A stretch of DNA of 64,000 nt from Cacajao melanocephalus (lineage: Eukaryota > Chordata > Mammalia > Primates > Pitheciidae): assembly GCA_963573385.1 (NCBI GenBank), contig CAUYLG010051940.1, positions 62,001-126,000 on the forward strand, written 5' to 3'. The translations under genes and the position numbers were made by a program. Positions within the stretch are counted from its first letter, which is position 1. Each line of letters opens with the position of its first letter. The notes below the pieces were generated by a model that worked only from the letters and a program-made list of their open reading frames with translations, had not been told where the DNA came from and did not search any database. This document shows, piece after piece, positions 24,466-37,148 of the stretch.

Positions 24466-25239
24466 AAACTGCATCCTTTTTCCTGATTCTGTACACATAT
24501 GCACACAAGTATACACGTGTGCACACCCTATGCACACATACTTTGTAATTGAGCAAATAAATACTTCTGTATAGGGCTTATCATTTGTGATATACACAGA
24601 GTTTCAGTAAAAGTTAATGCCTATGATAATAATCTCATGGAGATGAGCTCTATTTTATATCACTAACATAGGAATATCAACAGAAAAATCCTGTCTTTGT
24701 ATGGGTGTACTTGTTAGCCAGCTGTGCCACAGTTTATTCCTTCTGAGGGACAATATTTAAGGCCCAGGGAGTTGTATACAGCCACTAAATTTAACTTAAG
24801 TGAATCCAAGGGGTCCTGCTATTTAATATCTTTGTAAACCAGTGTAAGTTCCTAATGACTCTGAGCTTTCATTGCTACTTTACAAAATTGGGAGAATAGG
24901 ATTAAATAATATTTAGGTGCTTTTGCAGACTCTGAAATCTCTGATTTTAGGATCTATAAAATCAGATCAGATTAGACAAACCATAGAGTTGGTCTGATTG
25001 TAAACTCATGTCAATGCTCTAGAACTTAGCTAACAGATTAGGTCCAAAAACAACCTACTGCAAGAATGAATTAATAGAAGTAGAAATAATTGCTATCAAT
25101 GTGAGTGAATTTTTAAAACTGCAATAAGAAGATGACTGTGATTGTATGAGATCTGAAAAAGTGTGTAGTCTTTGAAGGAAAATATACAAAAAGTGAAAGG
25201 TCATGCCTAATAGTGTATGATTAATACAAATAATGTAGT
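24466..25239. other. Unclassified sequence
   Basis: Starts with a purine/pyrimidine-alternating part rich in CACA and TATG (24490-24545). The rest shows no gene or confident repeat. Confidence 0.4.
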
Positions 25240-25247
25240 TCTTAGAG

Positions 25248-25450
25248 CACCTCTGTCCAATAGAATATCTGTGGTGGAAATAAGGAAATGTCCTACAGCT
25301 GCACCATCCAGTATGGCGGCCAGTGGCCACTATGTGGTCATTAAGAACTTGAAATGTGACTAGTGAGACTAAAGAACTGAGAATTTTTAATGTTATTTGT
25401 TTACTTAAATAGCTACATGTGGGTGGTGGCTACATTTCTGGAGAGCACAG
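25248..25450 (+). mobile_element. hAT-type non-autonomous transposon fossil
   Basis: Both ends of a common mammalian hAT family are present: CTCTGTCCAATAGAATATCT (25251) and GGTGGTGGCTACATTTCTGG (25422) with GAGAGCACAG at the edge; CTTGAAATGTGACTAGTGAG lies inside (25349). Flanking octamers TCTTAGAG and TTGTGGAG agree at five of eight positions. Confidence 0.8.
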
Positions 25451-25474
25451 TTGTGGAGAATATGATATGTTCAT

Positions 25475-25600
25475 TGAATTATAAGCTTCTTTAGGGCAGG
25501 AAATCTGTCTTATTTGTCCGCTATGCACTTAGGAAAATCAACAGAGGACATATAGTAGTAGCTCAACAAATAATTATTGTGACAATAAAGAACATTCCTT
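25475..25600 (+). mobile_element. L2 3'-end fragment
   Basis: Sense L2 3' terminus: ATAAGCTTCTTTAGGGCAGG (25480), AGTAGTAGCTCAACAAATAA (25554) and the following ATTATTGTGACAATA. Diverged but in order. Confidence 0.8.
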
Positions 25601-25769
25601 GAAAAAAATGATCCATGCTCAAGTATATTTGGAAAACACTACCCCTGTATCACTTTTTTGGAGATTCATAATGCATATTAACATATATGCTTTGAGATAT
25701 CATCTAATAAATAGCTCTATTTTGTTTTAAGTCTACGTCTTTCAAACTTATTTCACTACAAACTCCTGC

Positions 25770-25770
<1 letters not shown>

Positions 25771-25798
<28 letters not shown>
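25771..25798. repeat. (GT)14 microsatellite
   Basis: Fourteen uninterrupted GT units, followed by a purine-rich stretch (GAGAGGAAGGGAG) to about 25860. Probably length-variable. Confidence 0.95.
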
Positions 25799-25801
<3 letters not shown>

Positions 25802-27464
25802 AAAGAGAGGAAGGGAGAAAAGAAGGAAGTGGGGAGAGAGGGAGACAGAAGAAGAAAAAGCATTACATAGAATATAAGCCTGTAGAACACAATATGGAAA
25901 ACAGCTTATTTATTGAGAGACCTGGTTTGGTTTGTAGAGGACATGACCACCTATCAGATGTATGAGCTCATCCTTGTCAGGTGCCTGGATTCTGCTCTCG
26001 AATTTAATACAGATGAAAAATATTGATGGAATGAAGGGCTTTGGAGCAGAAACTAGAGGGTAAGCATCCAGATAACTTGGATGTATGTTATTTAAAGACT
26101 AAAACCCTCTGTGGAATTGAGAAAGGAGGCTTGTAATCTGGTACTCCACGTGAGGACTCTTCATGAGGTGAGTGATTCTCCCTTGAGAAATACTCACTGT
26201 TTCTGGATATTGAATGCAATGTTTGTTCATATTTTAAAAAGTCTTTTAGGGATCATTTATTTAGAAGTCCTCTATTTCTTTTTGGAAGGATATCAACTTT
26301 GAATCTGAATTTGCTATTTAAGGTACTAGGACTTCCCCTGTAAAAGCTTTTGAAATTTATATTAAAACAAAATTTAAAAACCCTAAGCGCTTACCCCAGG
26401 GTTATCCATGATTGAAATTTTGGTTGGAGTTGAATAACATTTAACAAAAAATTAGAAATGGTAGACGTCTAATTCAAGGAGCAAGAAGAAAAAGATCAGT
26501 GCTTCTCGTTTATCTAGCTCTGTCTTCTTGCAAGTCAATGCATAAAAGTGTGAGTAAGAAGTGGAGCTGGTGGAAACTACCTGGTATAACACATTTTTTT
26601 TCCGGACAGTAAAAATACTCAGTTACTTCTTGGTTTATGAGACAATGAAGTATTCCAGCACATAAATATTGATGCTGAGACCCATGGGATATAGGAGTGC
26701 TGAGCACATTTGCAAGACATAAAGACCGAAGGTAAATGAAGTTACATCTCTTCCTATAAAATGCAATCTGTCCCTCAATGGATTTTACCATCCTGTTGTT
26801 TTTCTTTCCTCTGTCTTTATAATTGGAAACATCCTGCCAGCCTGTTGAAAACACCAGTAGTATTTCTTTCTGAAAGTTAGCCAACCTACTAATTATCCTT
26901 AAAATTCTGATTAGGTGTTTGCAGCTAAAATTAACACATCAGAGAAATGCCAGAATTTTTTAGCAAAAAACTGAGAACAAAAAAATGACTAAATAAAGGC
27001 ATTTAAGAAACAATCTGTAGGAAGAATATTCTGAAATGAAATAGATTTTTTTAATGGAAAATATTGTGTTGCTTTTTATTTGCCTTGGAGCAGGAATAAT
27101 CATAATTTTGCATATTGAATACAGCTGCTCTAACATTTACTTAGTTTTTTTTCAGATGGATGGGGGCAGTAAGAGGAGATATCATATTAAACATTCTGTT
27201 ATAATATTCTTTAGAAAGTTGCATAAAACAAGTTCTGGACACAATGTGTTGAATCTCAAGGATTCCTGGGGTAAACATGCATTTCCTGATTATACCCTGG
27301 TTTTCAACACAAGAATTCCCTGGTGAGCTATGAAGCTTTGGAAATCTTATTTTACTTTTATGTATCTCTAATTCCCCAACCAGATCATAATATCTTTAAG
27401 AAAAAAATAATGATTTAAGAAAAAAATAATGATTAATGTATTCAATTAAGAAACTTTATCTTTG
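25799..27464. other. Unclassified sequence with a short tandem duplication
   Basis: No recognised gene or repeat. A 124-codon minus-strand open frame at 26510-26884 has no recognisable domain. At about 27399-27435 a 19-base A-rich unit (AAGAAAAAAATAATGATTT) is duplicated in tandem. Confidence 0.45.
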
Positions 27465-27900
27465 TCCTGATCCATCCCAGGTATTGTTCTAGGCATTGAA
27501 TCCAGCAATGAACATTACAGTTGTAGTCTTTGCTTTGAGAGCTTACATTCTAATATTAGCCCAAAGATATTCTAGAATTAGGGAAGAGACAGATAATGAG
27601 CAAAAGAAGGGCTGAGTATATTTTAGATACTCATGAGTGCTAAAAATAAATGAAGAAAGTGATGTGATAAAAATGAAGGTAGTCTGGGAAAAGAACTTTA
27701 GACCTGAGACCCAGGATTAGGAAAGAGCCTGTCAGAAGACAGATTGAAGTAAGAGAAATAATAAGTATGAAGGCCTTAGAGTGGGAGAGTGGGAGCTTTT
27801 GAGAACAGAAAGATGACCAATCCAATGTGGCTGGAGTAGAGAATCCACTGGGAGAGTTGATCCAGATCACTTAGGACCTCACAGACCATGTAAACACTGC
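27465..27900 (-). mobile_element. L2 fragment, antisense
   Basis: Reversed L2 3' region: CAGGTATTGTTCTAGGCATT (27479), GAGAGCTTACATTCTAATAT (27537), then reversed ORF2 end including AAGGCCTTAGAGTGGGAGAG (27770) and AATGTGGCTGGAGTAGAGAA (27824). Length of about 435 bp is fair for this age. Confidence 0.82.
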
Positions 27901-28094
27901 CGTGGTTTCAACTACATTGTTCTTTTTGGCAAAATCACAACTGTTAAATTCCAACTCTGTTTACTCAACTGTACCAGCTGACCTCAAATCAAATTCATGA
28001 CATGGATCCTAACTTGGCCTTTAATGCTGCCTGGCATTCATGGCAGTCACGCTACGTTTCTTTAGTCCAATTACTCTCTCATTCCTTTAGATGA

Positions 28095-28423
<329 letters not shown>

Positions 28424-28440
28424 CCTTTAGATAATATTTC

Positions 28441-28839
28441 ATACCTTTCCCTCTCTTCTCAAACCTTGTACATTTTCATTCTAAGCTTAAGACCTTGCTT
28501 CTTACTTTACTAGAAAAATTGAATTGAAGCAATCGGAAGAGAACACTTCATATTCCATGACTACATCTACTCATCTACCACTATCTACATGAGATGTAAT
28601 AATTTCTGCATTGTTACTGTGACTGTAGTGTTCACATTCTTATATGAAAGTACTCTTTCTGTATGTACACTAGATGTCAGCTTCTCTCACCTTATCAAGC
28701 ACTCTCCTAGAATTTTTCTTCTTTCTTATTATTATTTCCTCTTTACCAGATAAATATATACTATTTCCAATAGTATATAAAAATGCAGATATTTATCTCA
28801 CTTAAAAAAAGCAACAATACTTTCTTCATCCTATTTTTT
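28441..28839. other. Unclassified sequence
   Basis: AT-rich, with no gene or confident repeat. It may be further eroded L2, since an L2 piece in sense follows directly. Confidence 0.35.
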
Positions 28840-29085
28840 GACTTGGCTGTTCAATAAATTCCTCAAGAGCCATCTGCCTTTGTTGACTCGATTCCTTTAT
28901 TTGTGATCTAAGAACTCATACCAATCAAGCTTTTGTGCTCACCACTGTACCAAATGTAGCAACTTTCACTCTTATGGAAGTTGCTAATGACCTACACTGC
29001 TCACTCCAATGGCTATTTCTCAGTCTTAATGTTAATCCACAACATCTGGCAGTAGATGACTCCTTTATCTTTGTTCCACTTTCTT
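28840..29085 (+). mobile_element. L2 ORF2 fragment, sense
   Basis: CATACCAATCAAGCTTTTGT (28918) and CTCACCACTGTACCAAATGT followed by GAAGTTGCTAATGACCTACA (28977) and ATTTCTCAGTCTTAATG read as the reverse-transcriptase part of L2 in sense orientation. Frames are broken. Confidence 0.65.
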
Positions 29086-29169
29086 TTCTTGGCTTATAGT
29101 ACGCAAGAATCTTGTCTTTTTCTCCCACCTTATTGATCATTCTGTTTAATTTTGTTTGCTGAGTCATCC

Positions 29170-29260
29170 TTTTCTGATTTTTGTTTGTTTGCTTTCTTGA
29201 GGGATTACTCACATACAGCAGAGTGTATGTATCTTAAGTATCAAGATGCTGCTTACAATC
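29170..29260 (-). mobile_element. Short L1M 3' UTR-like fragment
   Basis: CTTGAGGGATTACTCACATA (29196) and GTATCTTAAGTATCAAGATG (29229) resemble reversed old-L1 3' UTR text. It is about 90 bp and tentative. Confidence 0.4.
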
Positions 29261-29358
29261 TACGTGAATGGTACAGTGCTCAGTGGGGGCAGGGTGTGGA
29301 GGTTGGGGTTGGATTATTTTATTAAGAAAGTTTCCCTCCCTTCAGAAGTCCTCTTTTT

Positions 29359-29667
<309 letters not shown>

Positions 29668-29683
29668 CAGAAGCCCTCTTTTT

Positions 29684-30004
29684 TTTGAGATTATTTGTGA
29701 TAACATATATGTGACATAAAGTTTAGTGTTTTAAACATTTTCTCATGTACACTTTGGTGGTATTAAGTGCATTCACACTGTTGTGCAACCATTACCACTA
29801 ACCATCTTGAGAACTATTTCATCATCCCAAACTGAAATTGTATATTGATGAAAACACTAGCTTCCCATTGCCTTTTCCCCCAGTCCCTGATAACCACCAT
29901 TCTACTTTCTGTTTCTATGAATTTGACTATTCTAGGTACCTCATACAAGTGGAATCATTACAATATTTGTGCTTCTGTCTCTGGCTTAATAGTGGCATAT
30001 TTTC
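29684..30004 (-). mobile_element. L1M 3' end, antisense main part of a 5'-inverted L1
   Basis: Reversed 3' UTR of an L1MB/L1MC-age element: CACTGTTGTGCAACCATTAC (29777), CATTCTACTTTCTGTTTCTA (29899) and AGTGGAATCATTACAATATT (29948). It ends at about 30004, where the orientation switches. Confidence 0.82.
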
Positions 30005-30131
30005 AGAATAGCCCAAAGATATTCATCAACAGATGAATGGAGAAACAAAAATGTGGAATACACACATAATGAAATATTATTCAAAGGGAATGAATTCTGA
30101 TACATGCTGCACACGAATGAAACTAGAACAC
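30005..30131 (+). mobile_element. L1M ORF2 end, inverted 5' segment
   Basis: Sense L1 text: ATTCATCAACAGATGAATGG (30021) and AATGAAATATTATTCAAAGG (30068). In an intact L1 this segment lies immediately upstream of the one at 29684-30004, so the insertion is a minus-strand L1 with its 5' part inverted. AAATCCTCTATTTT (30132-30145) resembles the left target AAGTCCTCTTTTT, supporting an ancestral TSD. Confidence 0.75.
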
Positions 30132-30145
30132 AAATCCTCTATTTT

Positions 30146-30398
30146 CAAGACCACTGTCTCACCAAAGAGGTCAAGAAAACCAACTCTGAGACTCAAAGCA
30201 GATCAGTGGCCTCATTGGTTACTCTTTCTTTCACCAGGACAAATAAAACTTAATGACTTAAATGCAGAGGGTGAAGAAAATCAATATGATACATTTTAAT
30301 ATTTACAGAATATTATTTTTTATTACCTCAACTTAATTCATTAAATAAACAGAGTTTTAAAATGGATGTTAAGGAAGCCTCTGACAGAGGGCATTAAA
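30146..30398. other. Unclassified sequence
   Basis: About 250 bases without a recognisable gene or repeat. Confidence 0.4.
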
Positions 30399-30411
30399 AA
30401 GTGTGTACGTT

Positions 30412-30540
30412 GGCTAGGCATGGTGCTCATGCCTGTAATACCAGCACTTTCGGAGGCTAAGGCAGGAGGATTACTCAAGTCCAGGAGTTTAAGACCAGCC
30501 TGGGCAACAACGTGAGACCTTCATATCTACTTTAAAAATG
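30412..30540 (+). mobile_element. Alu left monomer (FLAM-like or truncated AluJ)
   Basis: Only a left Alu arm is present: GGCTAGGCATGGTGCTCATG through AGACCAGCCTGGGCAACAAC (30492) to a short A-rich end. There is no right arm. Flanks AAGTGTGTACG (30399-30409) and AAATGTGTATG (30541-30551) agree at 8 of 11 positions, which supports insertion as a monomer. Confidence 0.8.
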
Positions 30541-30551
30541 AAATGTGTATG

Positions 30552-31057
30552 CCAAGAAAAATATTTTCCTGTCACAATCTTGTTTAAGCATCCGACCACT
30601 ATCTGACTATTTTTGCATCTGGTTTATTAGGTCCATTTGGTCCTATGATCATTTCACCATTTAGTTCTATAGTCAAAGCCTAGACCTGGTCATTACTAGT
30701 GATGCCACCACCAGGCTCCAAGTGTGTGTCATATTTTTGCCACTTACTCCTTCTGATCCCCTGCTCCCTCACTCCATAATTCTTTCATCCTGTCTATTTT
30801 TTTAAATCACATATCCACTACCGGGTCCTATTTATATCCCCACCCCAGGTTAGGATCCATGACTTGCCATTATAGTTATGCCTTTTATACATCTTTAAAT
30901 CCTTGGCTCATCTCTATTCTACTCTCCTGTAAGAGTCCAGATTCTGTGAAAACCAACTCTGTATCAACTCTAGGCCCAAAGTGGAGCAGCTGGACCTGGC
31001 TGGAGAAAAATATACAATGGTTTGGACTGTTCTTATTTTAAATTCACATTTGCACAT
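30552..31057. other. Unclassified sequence
   Basis: Pyrimidine-rich, with no recognised gene or repeat. Confidence 0.4.
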
Positions 31058-31647
31058 CTTAAGAGATTGGAAGCAACCTAACTGTCTATCAACAGATATC
31101 CATTGATAAAGAAAATGTGGAACTTACATATGTGATGAAGTACTATTCAGCCACGAAGAAGAATAAGATTCAGTCATTTGCAACAACATGGATAGAACTG
31201 GAGGTCATTTCATTAAGTGAAATAAGCCAGGCACAGAGAGACAAACATTGCATGTTCTCACTTATCTGTGGGATCCAAAATCAAAACAATTGAACCAATG
31301 GACATAGAGAGTAGAAGGAGGGTTATCAGCGAGATGGGAAAGGTAGTGGAGGGGACCTTAGGATGGTTAATGGGTATAAAAAGTGGTTTGAATGCATGAA
31401 TAACATCTAGTATTTGACAGCATAACAGTGACTGTAGTCAACAATTTAATTGTACATTTAAAAATAACTAAAAGATTATAATTGGATAGTTTGTAACATA
31501 AAGGATACATGCTTGAGGGGATGGATACCCACTTTTCCATGATGTAATTATTGTGCATTGCATGCCTGTATGAGAACATCTCGTGTATTCTATAAATATA
31601 TATACCCACTATGTAGCCACAAAAATAAAAAAAATATTAATAAAAAA
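31058..31647 (+). mobile_element. L1PB/L1MA-type 3' end, 5'-truncated
   Basis: Sense L1 from the ORF2 end (CTATCAACAGATATCCATTG at 31086, TACTATTCAGCCACGAAGAA at 31140) through a 3' UTR with AGGATACATGCTTGAGGGGA (31502) and ATTGCATGCCTGTATGAGAA (31556), ending in an A-rich tail at about 31647. It is 5'-truncated and frames are broken. Confidence 0.88.
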
Positions 31648-31974
31648 GAGAGCCTTCAGCATTGCCTGGCACCCTTCCTCATGAAAGTGCATCCACTCTC
31701 CTGCTCTTCAAGTTATTATTTTGTACCTTCTCACTCCTCAAATTCTAATCCTCCTCTGCTGCTTACTGTCAGCTGATGCTGTTTGGTCTTTCCTCTGATA
31801 ATACAATCAGAGGTAACAGAAAAGGACCTCCTCATGCTCTCACATTCTTCCCTTTGTCCCCTCCTGTCACCTTAAGACTTCCCTGTACCATGCTCCTTTG
31901 AATTTCTTTTGATTCCTTTGTTGAATCCCACATTTTGGGATTCCATGCCTTTTCCTTATTTCTGTTCAATATTT
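31648..31974. other. Unclassified sequence
   Basis: C/T-rich stretch of about 330 bases with no gene or named repeat that I can support. Confidence 0.4.
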
Positions 31975-32700
31975 TTGCTAAAGCAATTCTTTAGTCACTA
32001 GCTGAGAAAAGAGCATGGGAGAGAAATCATTTGAGACCTGTGTGTCTGATTATGTCTATATTCTACCTTCTCATATAATTGATATTTGGTTACATATAAA
32101 TTCTAGGTTTCTCCCCTAATGTGGAAGGCATTCCTCTATTGTCTTCTAGCTTCTAGTATTTTTTCTTGATAAACTTGGTCATACTAACCCCAGATCCTTT
32201 GAATATATCTAGCTTTCTTCTCTTTGAAAACCTTTAGGATCTTTTCATAATTGATTGTACTTCAAATTTCCACTATCATGTTCCTTATATGACTCTTTTT
32301 ACATTCACAGTGCAGGACACTCAGTGGAGTCTTTCAATTGGGAAAATTGCATCTTTATGATCTAGAATATTTCCTTGAATGTTTTCTTCCTTAATAATAC
32401 TTTTCTCTCATTTCTTTGTCCTTTTTTACTTGAAAAGTCTTCTTAATGTGATATTCGACTTTCTGGATTGACTTCCTAGATTCTGTATTCTTTCTTACCT
32501 ATTTTCTCTTTCTCTTTATATTTTCTGTAATATTTCCTCCATGTTACCTTTCCATACTTCTATTGATAATTTTTGTTATCTTACTTTTAATATCCAAGGG
32601 CTCTTTCTCCAATTGTTCTTTTCTTAGGATAGCAATTATCCTTGTCCTATTTCATGAATGCAATAACTTTTCTTGTCATTTTGAGAATATGAATGTTAAT
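31975..32700 (-). mobile_element. HAL1 or L1M ORF1 region, antisense
   Basis: On the minus strand this reads like the ORF1 (coiled-coil and RNA-binding) region of HAL1 or an old L1: reversed blocks around GGAGTCTTTCAATTGG (32326), TTGTCTTCTAGCTTCTAGTA (32139) and ATTTCATGAATGCAATAACT (32649). Many stops interrupt it. No ORF2-type text adjoins it, which favours HAL1. Confidence 0.65.
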
Positions 32701-33036
32701 ATTCTTTACATCCTTTGCATTCTTTTATGTTTTCTTGCCAGAGCAGGCCTTCTTGTATTTGAGACTAATATACTAATGAAGCTTATTGGGACCTCTGTGT
32801 TCATGGATGAAGTTTATAGTTAATGGATTTAACAGGTGGAAATTGAGTTTCATTCATCTCATTTTCTCTCTTTTGGTGTACTGCTTTTCAGTTGAGAATT
32901 CTGTCCTCTACAGCTCAATTATTTTACTCATATAGGACTCATATGTAAAAGGCTGGGAGTTGTAGTCTTTGTTGAGACCTTGTCTCCTACCATGTAGACA
33001 TTATTTTCCTATATGCTAATGGGAGACACACACAGA
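32701..33036. other. Unclassified sequence
   Basis: Possibly the eroded continuation of the HAL1/L1M fragment; nothing definite. Confidence 0.35.

Positions 33037-33038
<2 letters not shown>

Positions 33039-33076
<38 letters not shown>
33039..33076. repeat. (CT)19 microsatellite
   Basis: Nineteen CT units read directly, followed by GTCTTCTCTCTGG. A complementary GA tract lies about 290 bases to the right. Confidence 0.95.
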
Positions 33077-33080
<4 letters not shown>

Positions 33081-33369
33081 TCTCTCTGGATAACCCTGTA
33101 CTGTGACTAATACAAAATCTGATGAGTGGAATGGGCAGGATTCAGATTAAGATTTGTTTGACTCCAAAGCCTCTCCTCTGTCCTCAGTCCTCTTACTGTA
33201 AGTAGTGAGTCTTTATCAGCAATATCCCAAAGAAGTTTACATTTTCCAATAAGGATGTGTTACTGAGTACCCTAAGACTGGGTCAGTTATGTAGTTCTAC
33301 ATTGAACGTCTCTATGCTTTAATTAGTTTAAATAATTAATTTTCTTTGTGTTTTTCTACATTCATTGTT
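33077..33369. other. Spacer between complementary CT and GA tracts
   Basis: No gene or repeat is recognised in these roughly 290 bases. Confidence 0.4.
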
Positions 33370-33403
33370 GAGAGAGAGAGAGAGAGAGAGAAAGAAAGAA
33401 AGG
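33370..33403. repeat. (GA)n followed by (AAAG)n
   Basis: Eleven GA units (33370-33391) pass into AAAG repeats to 33403, an almost pure purine strand. Confidence 0.95.
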
Positions 33404-33429
33404 GAAGATTCAGACTCAGTAAATTGCAT

Positions 33430-33730
33430 CTTGGGGCAAGTTCACTAGAAGCAAACCTTGAGAGGATTCATGTGCAGTCAATTTTATTAAGGAAGTGTTC
33501 CCAAGGGTAACTAGTAAGGCAATGAGGAAAGTAGGACAAAGGAGAAGCAGTCTTAGAAATGTGTGATTTCAGGTGAAGTCCTAGCCTGCTGGAGCAGGAA
33601 GCTCTGGGGTGTAAATTATACTTTACAGTCTGTTCCAACCGGAGGCAAAGGAGCTAGGCTTTAATCAATCGTTGGCTAAGGGCCACTCCAGGGGGATGTA
33701 AATTTCCAGGCACAGTTCTCTGTGAGCTGT
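33430..33730. mobile_element. Possible ancient interspersed repeat, family unknown
   Basis: The run of blocks ATTTTATTAAGGAAGTGTTC (33481), GGAGCAGGAAGCTCTGGGGT (33591) and GGAGGCAAAGGAGCTAGGC (33641) reads like a mammalian interspersed repeat I have met before, but I cannot name it. Treat as tentative. Confidence 0.3.
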
Positions 33731-34127
33731 CAAAACAGCTTTGGTAACCAAAGAGCAATTCAAACCATTAGAAGAAAAAGTGCACACGTCTGGGAGAGGG
33801 CAGTATAAGGATTTGAGATGATTGGGCAGAGCACAAGTAAATGATGAAAGGATCATGGGAATTATGGCTATCAAGTTAAAAAGCCCAAAGAATAGAGCAG
33901 TGAAATTCTTACTATAGGAATAAGGAAACATTTATTACCATTGCAGATGGCTTGTTTATTAAGCATGTGTTAGTTTACAAATGCTGTTTATCTATCTGAA
34001 AAGAACTTGAGAATGCTACTATAAAGGACATATAAAATATGTATATTAAAATAGAAATAAAAAAATTCAAACCATATAGCTATCGGGAAACACAAATTTA
34101 ACAAAAGTATAGGCTCCTGTAGTTATT
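33731..34127. other. Unclassified sequence
   Basis: No recognised gene or repeat. Confidence 0.4.
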
Positions 34128-34212
34128 GTTTTTTTTGTTGTTGTTTGTTTGAGTAAGGGTCCTACTCCTCCTAAAGTGCTGGGATTAAAGATGTCAGCAA
34201 CTGCACCTGGTC
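34128..34212 (-). mobile_element. Alu remnant with large internal deletion
   Basis: A T-rich tail with GTTGTT units joins, after only GAGTAAGGGTCCTACT, to the reversed Alu 5' end (CCTAAAGTGCTGGGATTAAA at 34169, then GCACCTGGTC). About 200 bases of Alu are missing between them. Confidence 0.75.
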
Positions 34213-35227
34213 ATTTTTGTATTTTTAAAAAATAAATTAATACTTGAGTTTTCTGATAGTCATTGCAAAAACGGTGGGAGAAGGAGAAGTAGAGGAGGAA
34301 GATAAAAGAACAGGAAGAAGCCACAGCTATGTTTTCAGGGGAGATACATTTTTATTAATCACAATTTATTAATCCTAGTTTTCCCTTGGAGAGTTATACT
34401 AGGAAAAGTGAACAATCAAATAGACAATATTATTTAATACTCATGTTCATTACATGACCAGTCTTCATTTTGATCCTCCAGTCATTAAAAGATGCACATG
34501 AACACATCTTTCTTTGGAGGGGGTTAAAGTAATGAAGCTAAGAAATACAGCTTTCTGCTTTCAGCATTAATGAGGGTAAGGGTGCTAAGTCTCATCCCTT
34601 CTTTCTGAGATGGTTTAATTCAGTCACAAAGAACATATTGAAAATGGCACCAAGGTCACTGATAGGCCCAGACTGCTTGAGTATTCCTTGTGCTATCTGG
34701 TTTGTGTTACTGAACATAAGCATATTCTTCCCAGTCCTTTTCAAACTAATTCTCTGAAACAAACACTTTAAAGAGCTTAATTTGTGAATACAAAAAATTA
34801 TCAGGCAGCCTGGTTATGACTGTTGACAAATAAATAAATACAGGCCAATAAACATATAGGCAGGCCTGCCTGCTGCTTCCAGTTTTGTTAGGTGCCTATG
34901 TTGTCTTTTAAGTAGTGAAGGAAAATACAGCTGTCCTTAAGACATTGTTTTCATGTGGCATTTTACAACTGCATTATTACATCTCATTTCAGTGACATAG
35001 CCAAATGGTAATACCCTGCAATTAGCAGGAGTGATGAGAAAAGGAAAAAACAAGAGTGATTAAGGATTTTCTTCCTTCAGGATCCCTTTTCAAAATCCAT
35101 CCCCATGTTTTTGCCTCCTTATCAAATTAGGAAATCCAAGTAGATATCTCATTCAGCACAAACTTATATCATCTTGTTCTGAAGCTTACTCATCAGTGGC
35201 TGTCTCTGTATTATACACAGTGTATGA
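34213..35227. other. Unclassified sequence
   Basis: About 1 kb with purine-rich part at 34275-34315 and no recognised gene or repeat. Confidence 0.4.
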
Positions 35228-35287
35228 TGTATATATATGGGTGTGTGTGTGCATGTGTGTGACTATATATATTTATATATATATATG
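35228..35287. repeat. Mixed (TA)n/(TG)n low-complexity tract
   Basis: Alternating TA, then TG with a CATG interruption, then TA again. All is purine-pyrimidine alternating. Imperfect, so expansion is less likely than for a pure tract. Confidence 0.9.
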
Positions 35288-36811
35288 GCCTAACCTGCAG
35301 ACTTTGAACTTGAACTTGCCATGTATGGGAAAACCCAAAGAAGAGTTGCTGTTTGAGTCTACAGGCAATCTGCTGGCAGAATTGCCTAGTTATAAATATA
35401 TAACCTACCCTGCAGATTTTAATCATGCTTAAGTTAACTTCATAGCAAATTTTACAAAGCTCTTATTCCAGATATTCAGTCATTTCTAAACAACAACAAC
35501 AACAAAATTTTAGCTCTTTTATAATGTGTTAAACTTATGAAGTCTTAAAAATATCAGTTTGATTAGCTTTGTGGGATGTGTGAGATCCTTCACAGATCAC
35601 TGAAGTCAATATCCTGTAGTCTGAAATAGGTACATCAGGTAACCAGCAACTTATAAGAACATGGTCTTAGCCAGGCCAACTTATGTCTGGACATGCCACT
35701 AGTTATAAAATAACTCTTAAAAATGAGTACGTAGTTCGATTTATCTGTTTCAAACAATAGAACATTTACTGCTTTAAATCAGGTTGAAGAAAGTGTACTA
35801 AATTTTTTAAAAATGTTACCAAGAAAATCTGAAATATCCAGGTTGCTCATTTATAAGTGGAGTGATTGTTGAAAAGGAGAATGGGAATTAGTTATGAAAC
35901 TAAGAAGTGCAATGAGTGAAGCTGTGAAATTATCACTATAGGGGGAAAAAAGCTTTGTTAGAAACACTTCCGAGGACAGTTTAGTTATGGAGGTGGAGTA
36001 AAATAATGGTGAATCAGGCTTTGGACATAGTTAATAGGAAAGATACTTATACCCTACCCCCATCCTAAGGGAAACAGATGGTTCTACAGGGAAGTTATGG
36101 TTTTAGAAAAAATAATGGGACATCATCATTTACGACAGAGACTGGAGAAAGAGACCATGATCAGATTTCTGTCCCATCATTTCATTTAGCTTATCGGTAC
36201 ACAGAAACATCCTTTCACTGCGTGGTTGCTGTGAAATTTTAGAAAAGGCTTATGGTAATGTGTCCAGTCCAAAGGAATGGTCATTCAGTTCTTCTTATAC
36301 ATTAAAAAAAATTAACAGATCAAATTGTATTTGTGTGATTCCATTTTTATAGCTAAAGGAGAATAGCAAAGAGACAGCCTTTGCACATTTATGTAGATTA
36401 AGCGCCAAAGCTGTGGTAAATAGTTGCAGCATGACTAAGCCAGCCAAGACTTGCACTCCTGGACGATGTGATCATTCTGTTGGGAGATGTTTTCTTGAAT
36501 CTTTGCTAATTGCACTAAATATTAAGAGAATTACCATGGTTTGGTTTCCTTTGGAACACGTTTGTCCAAAGTTTTCTTTAAGGAGGAGGGAGAGAAATAT
36601 CATACCAAGAGAACAAAAGAATAAAAATAATGAGTGATGGTTCCGTACAAATCATTTTTTAACTAACTAAGACATCGAAGTATGCTTTGGAAATCATGCA
36701 TTAGAACAGTGGACAATCAGGGGTAAATAGTTTAAAGTTTTCCTAGTTAAGAACAGATTCAGTTAAAGAAAGGGAAAGGTCTCTGGATCTCATTGATTTG
36801 GTGAGAAGGAG
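35288..36811. other. Unclassified sequence
   Basis: About 1.5 kb with no recognised gene or repeat. Open frames do not exceed 80 codons. Confidence 0.4.
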
Positions 36812-36824
36812 AGCATTTACTTCT

Positions 36825-37135
<311 letters not shown>

Positions 37136-37148
37136 AGCATTTACTTCT

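Noticed and set aside
26510..26884. 124-codon minus-strand open frame
   Set aside because: No domain or splice context; chance length.
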